DNA from: Heloderma charlesbogerti | Lineage: Eukaryota; Chordata; Lepidosauria; Squamata; Helodermatidae | Length of the DNA: 64,000 bases | NCBI GenBank assembly: GCA_026122225.1 | Contig: JANEZZ010000983.1 | Coordinates: 2,232,001-2,296,000 of the forward strand | Reading direction: 5' to 3' | Shown here: positions 35,337 to 44,692 of the stretch, in pieces | Layout: every line of letters begins with the position of its first letter | Position numbering within the stretch: the first letter of the stretch is position 1 | Notes under the pieces: model-generated | Databases searched by the model: none | The model's input: the letters and a program-made list of their open reading frames with translations, nothing else | What the model was told of the DNA's origin: nothing | Made by a program: the position numbers and the translations under genes

Positions 35337-35986
35337 TAGGGATATCAGAGAATTTTGCCACGAATCTCGGGGAGGCCGAATGCCAGAGCATTCGGCCCCC
35401 TGAAATTGGTGGCAAAACGGTCTGCCCCCCCCCCCCAGGACGGGACATACCTTGGGCGAATCCTCCTGGCGGCGATGGCTCCGGTGGCAGTTCGGCGGCG
35501 GTTCGGCGGCAGCGGCGGCGGCCAGTCTTCCGACCGGCTGCCGCCACCGCCATTTCCAGTAAATAAAAACAACAACAACAAAACGTGATAGGCTACATAA
35601 AGATTTACGTAGCCTATCACGGCTAGATTTTTAAAAAATACCATGATAGGCTATGTAAATGTTTACATAGCCTATCACAGCTGAGTGAAAAAAAAAAACC
35701 CACGTGTATGCAAATAGCGGCGCCCATGGGCGCCACCATTTGCGTTCCTTATTTTGGCACGTCTAGTCTACGTAAACATTTATGTAGACTACGGCAAAAA
35801 TAAAGGGAACGCAAATAGCAAATTTCGGGGGGGAGGGACGGAGTGCCTCCCCCCCGGCCAGAATTTCAGGGGGGGAGGGACAGAGCGCTTCCCCCCCCGG
35901 CCAGAATTTCGGGGGGAGGGACAGAGCGCCTCCCCCCCACCGTGAATCAAATTTCGATACAGGTAAGAGACTTTCGTACATCCCTA
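35337..35986 (+). mobile_element. hAT-like palindromic element, centre deleted
   Basis: Ends are TAGGGATATCAGAGAATT and GACTTTCGTACATCCCTA. The left half is intact (ORF block, two GATAGGCTAC hairpins, a GCAAATAGCGGC... palindrome, one TAGTCTACGTAAA hairpin). It then jumps from AACGCAAATAGC directly to the GC-rich tandem block at about 35821, so roughly the second hairpin half is lost. The tandem block has three 40-bp units (CAGAATTTC, G run, AGGGACAGAGCGC). The flanks ATCTGGCA and ATTCTGGCA are similar but offset by two bases. Confidence 0.75.
35451..35553 (-). other. Candidate coding first exon (A-end ORF), 103 nt
   Basis: On the minus strand ATGGCGGTGGCGGC opens M-A-V-A-A-A-G-R-K-T-G-R-R. 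It remains open to CCCAAG followed by GTATGT at 35450 (phase 1). Confidence 0.35.
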
Positions 35987-36269
35987 AGATTCTGGCACAG
36001 CCTCCCTTATGGTGGCTGTTGGTTAGGGAAGAAACAGCTACACAACGCCAAGCTACATGACAAAAGTCACAACTAGTTTATTTAGGCTGTATGACTGTGC
36101 CAGAGGGTTTGCCATCTGTTTTATTTCTGGATACCATCTAGTGGATTTGAAGGGCTTTAAATTGTTAAATAACAACCCCAAAGTGCCTTGGACACATGTG
36201 GAACTAGCTGTGTGATTCTTTGGAACTTGGCCTACATTTGCAGCCTGCTCTTGATTCATCTCAGTAACC

Positions 36270-36605
36270 CTTTGAAGTGTAGCCTTACATCTGTGGCTGT
36301 TTTCCCCCTGTGGGATGATCTGAAGTCGCTACTGCAGTGGACAGCAGACTTTCTGAGGAGATTCTGAGAGGGAGGGTTGAAGACTGGAGAGAGGAAAAGG
36401 GGCTGGGGATATAACAGAGAGAGGGAGGAGGGGAGAAAGAGAGAGAATAAAAAAGATGCATCAGTGGAGGGGAGAGTAGCACCCTTCTGCCCTCACACAG
36501 CGTTCATCTGGCAGGAGCTCCATAGCCAAGGAGCGGCAGAGCCTTCAGCTGCCAGGACTACGTAACAGCAGACAGGTCTGAGGGAGTCTCATCAATCACC
36601 TGTGG
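36270..36605. other. Non-coding purine-rich stretch
   Basis: The plus strand is strongly purine-biased at 36360-36450 (GAGAGG, GGAGGG runs). No gene is recognised. Confidence 0.4.
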
Positions 36606-36608
36606 ATA

Positions 36609-36706
36609 ACCAACTCAAGGCACAATCCTATGCATGTTTAGACAGAAAAAGCATGCTGGGAGTTGTAGGACGTTTTTCTGTCTAAACATGCCTAGGATTG
36701 TACCCT
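36609..36706. mobile_element. Hairpin MITE with ZNF143-like motif
   Basis: AGGCACAATCCTATGCATG with TTTAGACAGAAAAA is complementary to the right arm, which ends GCCTAGGATTGTACCCTT. The left half of the central motif is deleted; GCATGCTGGGAGTTGTAGG remains. Confidence 0.7.
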
Positions 36707-37196
36707 TACTGCATTCCATCAACTCCTCTCTCTTTTTTGTTACCTCATCTCAAAGGGCATATTTATCTGAAAGTGTTCCTTTTGCAGCCCCACACCTATT
36801 AAATAAATTCTAGTTGTTGTTTTCTCACTTTTCTTAAACTGCCTACTAGTTTTCCCCTATAGTCTTTCATGAAACTTCAGCACTGGTGACCTGGAGGTAG
36901 GGATGTACAAAAGTCACTTACCTTTTCGAAGGGTGACATGCGCGGTGGGGAGGAGGCGCTCCGTCCCTCCCCCCGAAATTCTGGCCGGGGGGGAGGTGCT
37001 CCATCCCTCCCCCCCAAAATTCTGGCTGGGGGGGAGGCACTCCATCCCTCCCCCCCCCGAATCCTGGCCGGCTGGCTCCGCAAATGGTGGCGGCCAAAGC
37101 TGCCGCCGTTTGAGTCCCTGCAGCCAGCCGTGATAGGCTATGTAAATGTTTATGTAGCCTAACATGGCTGATTTAAAAGGGAAAAAAAACGCGCGT

Positions 37197-37234
37197 ACGC
37201 AAATGGCGGCGCCCATGGGCGCCGCCATTTGCGT
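37197..37234. promoter_or_regulatory. Perfect palindrome with two YY1-like sites
   Basis: CAAATGGCGGC on each strand, joined by GCCCATGGGC. YY1 binds CAARATGGCGGC-type sequences and often marks transcription start regions in vertebrates. Binding here is inferred from sequence only. CpG content is high and the site is flanked by ACG/CGT. Confidence 0.5.
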
Positions 37235-37249
37235 TCCTTTTTTTGGCAG

Positions 37250-37505
37250 GTCTTAGTCTACGTAAACATTTACGTAGACTAAGACGGCGAAAATAAGAGG
37301 AACGCAAATAGCTACGCTATTTCCATTCCCCTTATTTTCGCCGTTTTAGTCTACATAAATGTTTATGTAGACTAAGACGTGCCAAAATAAGGAATGCAAA
37401 TGGCGGCGCCCATGGTCGCCGCCATTTGCGTACGTGCGGTTTTTTTTTTTTCCTTTTAAAATCAGCCGTGATAGGCTACGTAAACATTTACGTAGCCTAT
37501 CACGG
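37250..37505. repeat. Hairpin array of the type copy
   Basis: This is a series of separate perfect or near-perfect inverted repeats. They lie at 37250-37285 (GTCTTAGTCTACGTAAA arms, 2-nt centre), about 37300-37332 (GCAAATAGC), 37343-37380 (TAGTCTACATAAA), 37396-37430 (CAAATGGCGGC) and 37466-37505 (CCGTGATAGGCTACGTAAA). The order is mirror-symmetric around 37316. Confidence 0.9.
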
Positions 37506-37595
37506 TGTTTTTTAAAAATCTAGCCGTGATAGGCTACACAAATCTTTACATAGCCTATCACGGTTTTTTGTTTATGGGGGGGGGGTTTACTGGAA

Positions 37596-37686
37596 ATGGC
37601 GGTGGCAGCATCCGGTCAGAAGACCGGCCGCCGCAGCTGCTGCACTGCCACTGCACCGCCGCCGCCGCCAGGAAGATTCGCCGAAG
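37596..37686 (+). other. Candidate coding first exon (A-end ORF), 91 nt
   Basis: GGAAATGGCGG opens M-A-V-A-A-S-G-Q-K-T-G-R-R and stays open to CGAAG followed by GTAAGT at 37687 (phase 1). Upstream, the tract at 37440-37465 (T run, TCCTTTTAAAATCAG) has the form of a 3' splice site. Confidence 0.35.
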
Positions 37687-38247
37687 GTAAGTCCCGTCCC
37701 GGGGGGGGGGGGCAGACTGTTCCACTACTGATTTCAGGGGGCCGAATGCGCTGGCATTCGGCCTCCTCGAGATTCATGGCAAAATTCTCTGACATCCCTA
37801 CCTGGAGGTGCCACATGCTATTTCAGGGAAGGGGAGAATTATTACCCCTCACCCATCCATCCTGCTAGTTTTGCAAAGAAACCAAGCTCCCATAGTTTCC
37901 CCTTCCCCACAATTAGGGGTAGGGAAAGTGGGTTTACATCTGTATCCATTCTTGGCTTAGTTTCCTCCAGTTGAAACAAGGTTATTGACAATCTTTCAAA
38001 TCCTAACCCTTTTCAAGGACTTTATTGCCAAACCTGAAATCAGGGAAATTTTGGGAGCATTGCTTTATAAACTGAGGTATGAGAAAGCTAGAGTTTCACA
38101 AAATGAAACAAACCCACAACTTAGAACTGTATCCTATGTAGCTGTAATGGACCATAAGATCAGGCACAGGTTTCTGTGAGGTCATCACCACACATTTAGT
38201 GTATATGCCAAAGAACAAAAGGGATATCACATCAAAACCAAATAACT

Positions 38248-38397
38248 GGAAAGAAAAGAAAAGAAAAGAAAAGAAAGAAAAGAAAAGAGAGATGTATACA
38301 GTGTGTGAAGGTTTGAGGCCTACAGTGGCAAGGGAAGAAAGGTCAGGCTTAGAGGCCTGGTTTTGTTTGTTTGTTTGTTTGTTTGTTTGTTTGTTTT
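38248..38397. repeat. (AAAAG)n and (TTTG)n microsatellites
   Basis: AAAGA-type repeats occupy 38248-38290, and nine TTTG units lie near 38361-38397. Confidence 0.9.
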
Positions 38398-38790
38398 GGA
38401 GGGGGTATCCCTGAGAAGAGTAGTTTTATTTCCCTGGTTAAGTTTCAGTTTCATTTCCCCAGTTAAGTTTCATTTCTTCAGGTTTGAAGAGGTACTTTCA
38501 GTTTTGGGGAGGAGGGCATAAAAAGAGAGTGTTAGAAAGACCAGAGCAGTGAGAGCAGAGTTAGAGAGTAGGAAGGAGCAGCCTAGAGGAGTCTAAGTAC
38601 AGCTAAGGTAAAGGAACTTGCATTTTGTAACTTTTATTTTCTCTTAATGCCTTTTGTATCACTCATCTCTATGGTGTAAATACCTTTAGTTGTGATTTCC
38701 TACCTTTAATTTACCAGTCAACTGTTGTGTTAAATCCCAAGTGTCTGGAGTGTCAATCACCCCACACCTACACCCCATGTTATTAGGAAG
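38398..38790 (+). other. Possible LTR-like or promoter-like segment
   Basis: The stretch has GCATAAAAAGAGAG (TATA-like) at about 38516-38530. Purine-rich sequence follows (AGAGCAGTGAGAGCAGAG), and AGCTAAG/GTAAAG near 38605. This resembles the U3-R part of an LTR, but I cannot define TG...CA ends or a duplication. Confidence 0.25.
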
Positions 38791-38822
38791 GGGAAGTTTA
38801 AAAGAAGGAAGGAGGGACTCTT

Positions 38823-39290
38823 AGCACACAATCCTATTCAGATAGGAGGCTGCCTCCGAACTTGGAGGCGACCACCTATCCAATGCAGGGCAGGAGAGGC
38901 ACAGATGGGATTGTTCCCTCTGTGCTTCAGCCACCCTGCATTTTCTGCTGGACAGCCAATTTCATCTGTCGGCTGTCTAGTTGCAGGGGGCCAAGCAGGG
39001 GAGGAGGTTGCTGTACGACACATTGGATGTGTTGTACTGTGCAGGCATTTCTGCCATCCCTGCCCCAGAATGCCCCCAGACATGCCCCTTTTTGGCTGCT
39101 CCACACTCCTCTTGCAAGCGCAAAACACGAGGCTGTTCTGTGCTGCCTCTGAGGCAGCATGGAAGTGTGGGGAGATCAGTTCTCCCAGAACTGACCTCAG
39201 AGCATGGGCTCCAAGGTTGGTTCCTGGAAAACCAGATATCCTATGGCCATTTAGCCACTGTCTAGCAGCTATAGGATTGCTCCCTCCAGG
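38823..39290. mobile_element. MITE copy (CAATCCTAT ... ATAGGATTGCTCCC type)
   Basis: Inverse orientation to 26204-26652. It starts CACACAATCCTATTCAGATAGG, with CTCCGAACTTGGAGGCGACC near the left. It ends CTATGGCCATTTAGCC...ATAGGATTGCTCCCTCC. Open frames inside it on both strands are by-products of GC-rich DNA. Confidence 0.6.
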
Positions 39291-39299
39291 AGGCAAGAG

Positions 39300-41075
39300 A
39301 TCCTTAAGGAGTTGCTCAGGGGGTCCAGGTCATAAGGAGAACCTTGACACAGTGCAATATGGACTCTATGCTCCTAGTTCCTCCAACAGACCCAGAACAC
39401 TTGTTCTCATTTTCTTTGCTGTGTAGTGGCAAAATGCGATACCTCTTTTATCTGTTCCAATAATAGGATCTGGCCCGACACCTTGTTATGCAAAAATTGT
39501 TAATAAGCTAGTGGCTGGGAGTTCTGTCATAGGTCAAAGACACTGGGAAATGGAATCAAAGGGGCAAGGGAAGGGCATATGAAGCAGGACCACCTATGGC
39601 TTCACACTCCTGTGACCCAGGGCCCCACACATATACTAGTATGGAAGACTTGGAGAGGGAGGGTTGAAGATTGGAGAGAGGAAAGGACACTCAGGATATA
39701 ACAGGCACTGGGAATTCGATGCTGTCTTGAGTTTCATGATGCAAGACAGTACATTACTGTAATATAAATATAATGCAGGGGAGGACAGTAAGAGTGGTGC
39801 GTAGAGTTGTTTAAAGAAAGCAGAAGAGGTGAGGGAAGTTGATGGAGGGGCAAAGGTCATGGGCCAGCTATATCATGGGAAACAAAGTAGAAAGGATTCT
39901 TCTGAAAATGTTCAGTGAATGTCATTCCAAGGAGAGCAATAGGGATGTTGCTCCCTTGCACAACTAAAGAACACTTTTACTCGCTTGAAAATACTTCTAA
40001 AATAACCCACAATCATGTCTTCTCTTCAAAGTATTCTAAACTTCCACCAAAGAGATGGAATAGTGTAATTAAAAAAAAAATGCTGGTAATAATATGCATT
40101 GTAACTGCTTTCCACAGAAAGCATAAAACCCTTGAAACTACTTTGAATGGGGACGCTCGGAGCTATTCTGCAATAATGTGTGTACTGTGTAGCAAATGGG
40201 AATAAATGCTAAATGACAGAATAAAGCGTTAAGACTAAGTATGTAAAATGTCATTTAGAAACGGCTCACAAATTGCTGGCTGTCATGTACAACAAACACA
40301 TGCTTTTAGCATTAGATTCACTGCCAAAGGTTTTGCAATATTATTTTAATAAAAAAAATGCCCATTACTGAAAAAGAACCAGAAAGTTCAGAGTTGTAGC
40401 CTGGACTCTCATCAGCAAACAAAGAAAATAGATTTAAAATACAGTTGAAGCTCTTTTCATAAACAGGGTTTAAAACTTCCATGAAATCTACCTGATGTCT
40501 GGAGCTCTTTTCCCTACTTTAATACATCATACCTAAGCATGAAACATTTACTTTTGGGGCAAAGTGCCATGAAATATACAGACTTAACCATGAAATCAGC
40601 AATTGCCTCATATGAAGAAATATGAACCTCCATAAATCTAATATAAATTTAAATTACAGGCAATCAGTGAATCGTCTTACTTGAGGGAAAACCTAGTTTC
40701 CTATGAGCAGACCAATATTCTTGTGGTTAATAATCAGTGTTGCTTGGCTTTATGTTATTTCCTCCCCCCCCCTTCCTTCATTGTGCAAAGATCTCAAAAC
40801 TCCAGGAACAAAATGTAATAGGACTGAAGGCTTCCATGGAAAAATACATACTGTATTTTAGTCTATTGGGAACACAATAAAAACACTTTTCTTCTGCAAC
40901 ATATTATTAATAGACCCATTAATCAATTAAATACATTTTCACCAACTAATCAATTACATTTAAATATATCTGCATATCATCCAGACTTCAATCAAGCTAT
41001 CTATATCTTTTGAACTATTGAAATGTAAACAGTAAGTTTTTTACTATGGGCAGTATCCAGTTGTGTCATTCCGTC
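39300..41075. other. Long stretch without recognised gene
   Basis: AT-rich unique sequence. No repeats with readable ends and no credible exon. Confidence 0.4.
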
Positions 41076-41084
41076 AGCATAAAT

Positions 41085-41809
41085 TAGGGATGTACGAAAA
41101 TCACTTACTTGTTTGCAGATTATGTTTATGAGGGGGAAGGTGTTCCATCCTTCCCCCTGGAATCCTGGACGGGGGGGAGGCACTCCATTCCTCCCCCACG
41201 AAATCCTCCGCGGCTGGCTGTGCTCCATGGCAGCTCCGCGGAGCAGCCAGCCAGGTCCAGCCAGGCCAGAGCCGTCCGCAGCTGGATTTCCAGCCGCGGA
41301 GGGTTCTGGGGGGGAAGAAAAAAAAACACATACGCAAATGGTGGTGGCTACAGCCACCGCCATTTGCATTCCTTATTTTTGATGTCTTAATCTACGTAAA
41401 TATTTACGTAGACTAAGACAGCGAAAATAAGGGGAACACAAATAGCGTAGCGGACACTATTTGCGTTCCCCTTATTTTTGCCGTCTTAGTCTACGTAATT
41501 ATTTGCGTAGACTAAGACGGCCCAAAATAAGGAACGCAAATGGCGTAAAAACTTACGCAGCCTATGACGTGTGTATATATATATATATAAAAAATGCAAA
41601 TGGCAGCAGCGGCAGCCGGTCAGAAGACCAGCCGCCGCAGCCGCTGCCGCAGCCACCACCTCCAGGAAGATCCGCCCCAGGTAAGTCTCATCCCGGGGGG
41701 ATCCGCGGGGGGGCGGGGCAGCAGGCCGTTCCGCCACCGATTTCGGGGGGCTGAATGCACTGGCATCCAGCCTCCCTGAGATCCGTGGCGGAATTCTCTG
41801 CCATCCCTA
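41085..41809 (-). mobile_element. hAT-like palindromic element, exact TSD
   Basis: The octamer GCATAAAT flanks both sides (41077-41084 and 41810-41817). Ends are TAGGGATGTACGAAAATC (S) and GGAATTCTCTGCCATCCCTA (A). One hairpin set is lost near 41545-41575, where the array runs directly into a short (AT)n and the ORF block. The S-end donor is damaged (AAG/TAAGTG, G lost near 41105), while the A-end donor CCCAG/GTAAGT at 41681 is intact. Confidence 0.9.
41600..41680 (+). other. Candidate coding first exon (A-end ORF), 81 nt
   Basis: GCAAATGGCAG opens M-A-A-A-A-A-G-Q-K-T-S-R-R and stays open to CCCCAG followed by GTAAGT (phase 0). The (AT)n run just upstream (41573-41590) replaces the usual T-rich tract. 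Confidence 0.35.
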
Positions 41810-41879
41810 GCATAAATAGTATTGTGCTGGTGGAAACTAGGTTCTGGACTATGAACAAAAGGAGAACCCAACTACAATT

Positions 41880-42846
41880 TAGGGGTGGACGAAAGTCACT
41901 TACCTTTTCTCGCAGCTTGTTCGCGGTGGGGGGGAGCGCTTCGCTGTTCCCCCCACGAAGTTCAGGCCGGGGGGGAGGCTTCCTGCCTCGCCCGGCCGAA
42001 ATTCAGGCCAGGGGGGAGGCTTCCCGCCTCGCCCGGCCGAAATTCAGGCCGGGGAGGAGGCTTGCCGCCTCGCCCGGCCGCGAACGCGAAAGTTAAAAAA
42101 AAAAAAAAAACGCCCCCTGATAGGCTACGTGACGATTCACGTAGCCTATCATGGCTAGATCTGCAAAGTCAGCCATGATAGGCTACGTGAATCGTCACGT
42201 AGCCTATCACAGGTGACTTAAAAAAAAAAAGCGCGTACGCGAATGGCGGCCCCCATAGGGAGCCGCCATTCGCGTTCCTTATTTAGTTGCTGTAGTCTAC
42301 GTAAATGTTTACGTAGACTACGGCGAAAATAAGGGCAACGCAAATAGCGTTGCCCTTATTTTCGCCGTAGTCTACGTAAACATTTACGTAGACTACAGCC
42401 ACCAAATAAGGAACGGGAATGGCGGCTCCCTATGGGGGCCGCCACTATCCGTACACACTTTTTTTTTTTTTTAAAGTTACCCGTGATAGGCTACGTGACG
42501 ATTGACGTAGCCTATCACGGCTGACTTTGCAGATCTAGCCGTGATAGGCTACATGAATCGTCACGTAGCCTATCAGGGGACGTTTCTTTTTTTTTTTCTT
42601 TTATTGCAATGGCGGGGGCGGCAGCCGGTCGAAAGACCGGCTGCCACTCCCCCCCCGCTCGAACACCCGACGAACCGCCAGCCGGACCCGCCGCCAGGAG
42701 GGACATTCAGGGAAGGTAAGTCCCGTCCCGGGGGGTGCGGGGTGCGGGGGGGTGCGGAGGATTTCTCCCCGAAACTTGTTCGGGGGGCCGAACACATTGG
42801 CACTCGGCCCCCCGAAGTTTCGGGGAGAAATTCTCCGCCATCCCTA
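41880..42846 (-). mobile_element. hAT-like palindromic element with displaced TSD
   Basis: Left terminus TAGGGGTGGACGAAAGTC (S) and right terminus GGAGAAATTCTCCGCCATCCCTA-like (A). The octamer GTGGAAAC follows at 42847-42854. Its exact match lies not at the left terminus but 42 bp before it (41830-41837), directly ahead of TAGG. The hairpin array is very well conserved and symmetric around 42340, with long GATAGGCTACGTGA arms. Donors: CTTACC (minus, near 41899) and GGAAG/GTAAGT (plus, 42716). Confidence 0.85.
42609..42715 (+). other. Candidate coding first exon (A-end ORF), 107 nt
   Basis: GCAATGGCGGG opens M-A-G-A-A-A-G-R-K-T-G and stays open to GGAAG followed by GTAAGT (phase 2). It is the longest version. 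A T-rich tract (42583-42603) precedes it. Confidence 0.35.
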
Positions 42847-42871
42847 GTGGAAACACAGTTGTGCAAGCGGT

Positions 42872-43439
42872 TGTCAGGGATGAGTCCAAGCACCTTGAGT
42901 TGTCTGACAGCTCTTATTCTGAATCAGAGTTGGAACAGCTAGACCAGAGGACAGAGCCAAGGTCCTGGGAGAGATTCCTCCAAAAAACCTTGACAGACAG
43001 ATGGCCCAGGCTAAGTCCCTGCCCCCTCCCTCTACCAAGAGAAGTTGAGTTTCCAAGGAGGAGGAGGAAAAGGAGCATGACTTGAGAGATGTTAGGGCAT
43101 GTCACAAAGCAGGAAAAGTGAGGGGCAGGGCTCAGACACTCCACCAAGATAGCCACTCTTGGAAGACAACATAAAGGGAGCCACTCTAAGGGAGGGGCAT
43201 CGGTGTGAAGCAAATCTGGCTGTAAGATTCATGGCCAAACTGTCAGCAACTTCACTACCTGCATCTTCTCTGATGAGAGATCGCAGATTAGTTGTTCAGG
43301 GCCTGGGGCAGGCTGAGAGCTTACTGGAAACTGCATTTGTAAAGAGACTAGTCTCTAGCAGAATAAAGTAGTTTTAGCCTGAAACTTTGTCTCCTTGTGG
43401 TGTTAATTGTGGAGGGGTAAGGACGATCCATATCTGACA
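42872..43439 (+). mobile_element. Solo LTR (TGTCAGGG...TATCTGACA)
   Basis: The ends TGTCAGGGATGAG and CCATATCTGACA form the short TG...CA inverted repeat of LTRs. The flanks GCGGT (42867-42871) and GTGGT (43440-43444) differ by one CpG-type change, consistent with a 5-bp duplication. AGAATAAAGTAG near 43360 could serve as the polyadenylation signal. No internal coding region remains. It is related in ends and layout to 51915-52455. Confidence 0.7.
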
Positions 43440-43678
43440 GTGGTTGTGCATTATGTTTGTGCAATCAGCTGAGCATTCTGCTTGTGCAACCTGTTTTGCA
43501 ATCAGTTGCAAAATTGCTTGCACAACCCATTGCACAAGTGAAACAGGCAACCACATGCACAATGGACAGATTCAGCTGAGCTCTGCTAGTGCTATTTGAA
43601 TTTGCAGAAAGACACTGCCCTTTGCTTAATATTTAAAATAAAAACACTGTCAATTCTCATCAGAAGATATCATGTTTA

Positions 43679-43790
43679 AGGATGCAATCCTATGCTGTTT
43701 AGAAGGAAAACACAACTCCCAGCATTCTACAACTCCCAGCATTCTCCAGCTAGCATGGGAGAAAACATTTTTTGTTTTTCAGCCCCTACT
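43679..43790. mobile_element. Hairpin MITE with ZNF143-like motif, degraded
   Basis: AAGGATGCAATCCTATGC at the left, then TACAACTCCCAGCATTC twice. The right arm is only partly readable. Confidence 0.5.
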
Positions 43791-43794
43791 ACAA

Positions 43795-44495
43795 CAGCTG
43801 AAATAGCCTCCAAATCAGGACATGTGTATCTTTAACTTGCCGCTCAAGGGATTAAAATGGACTCCCATCAAATAATAAACTAATTAAGCTTTTGTTGATT
43901 AATCTATCAGTTCAACTGTCTAAAACTTGCAAGCCCAATTAACAGTTCCTTTTGGTAGACATGTGTAGTAGAAGAAACTCCCTTTCCGATCCAAGTGATA
44001 AAAAATTCACTGTCATAACAATTGGCAGCACAGGCTGATGCGAGCAGCGGCACTCAGTGGCTCACGTGTAATCAGACTTCTAATCATCTGTATTTTCGGA
44101 CTCTCCACTTGGACAAACAAGCTTGCTAAATTGGCTTCACATGAAGGGCAAGCAGGGATGCAATCTTGTACTTTGCATGATGAAATCTCAATTCTGTGAC
44201 CAGGACCAGAACATTTCAAGTGCCGTGTTTGGAACAAAGCATGCAAAATTAGGCAATGATGCATAACGATACTTAATTTACATTCTTTGTCTTGTGTGCT
44301 GTTTTGTCAGATTGGACAAGGTGAGTTGGACTTCGAAAAGGAAAGAAGATTGAGGGGAGGGTGATAATTAGAAAGAACTAAGGGTTGGTGATGGATGACG
44401 AGGACCCATGTAATGATGACAAGGAGATACCGGCCTCCTCCCCATATTCTAAACATTTGCCCAACACTGTCTTCTAATGGACAAGTGCACTCTCC
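43795..44495. other. Non-coding stretch, nothing recognised
   Basis: Unique sequence between repeats. Confidence 0.4.
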
Positions 44496-44499
44496 CACA

Positions 44500-44625
44500 C
44501 TGGAGGGATTCAAGATGAAGCTGGACAGCCACTTGTCGGGGATGCTTTGACTTGAATTCCTGCCCTAAGCAGGGGGTTGGACTCGACGGTCTTATAGGCC
44601 CCTTCCAACCCTACTATTCTATGAA
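44500..44625 (+). mobile_element. CR1 LINE 3' end
   Basis: It has TTCAAGATGAAGCTGGACAG, GGGGTTGGACTCGACGG and CCCCTTCCAACC, then TATTCTATGA. This is the conserved 3' end of CR1, strongly 5' truncated. Confidence 0.8.
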
Positions 44626-44664
44626 ATTATTTTCCTCAGCTATGGGGATTAGAATCTGTCTGTT

Positions 44665-44692
44665 TTTGTTGTTGTTGTTGTTGTTGTTGTTA
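44665..44692. repeat. (GTT)n microsatellite
   Basis: About nine GTT units. Confidence 0.9.

Larger units (their letters stand above)
36898..37800 (-). mobile_element. hAT-like palindromic element, intact, exact TSD (type copy)
   Basis: This is the best copy for boundaries. The octamer CCTGGAGG lies at 36890-36897 and again at 37801-37808. Termini are TAGGGATGTACAAAAGTC (S end) and GGCAAAATTCTCTGACATCCCTA-type (A end). From left to right it has: donor CTTACC (minus, near 36917); three GC units; a GATAGGCTATGTAAA hairpin; a perfect 38-bp palindrome (37197-37234) made of two YY1-like CAAATGGCGGC arms; a TAGTCTACGTAAA hairpin (37250-37285); a GCAAATAGC centre; mirrored versions of these; a 40-bp hairpin (37466-37505) and another after it. 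Last come the ORF block and the donor GAAG/GTAAGT at 37687. No transposase is encoded. Confidence 0.9.

Noticed and set aside
37197..37505. Regularly spaced palindromes resembling a CRISPR array
   Set aside because: The hairpins differ from each other, the intervals are themselves palindromic, the whole is mirror-symmetric, and the genome context is vertebrate.
38838..39426. ORFs of 152 and 173 codons on opposite strands
   Set aside because: They overlap a MITE (38823-39290) whose other copies carry stops at these positions; no codon pattern is shared among copies.
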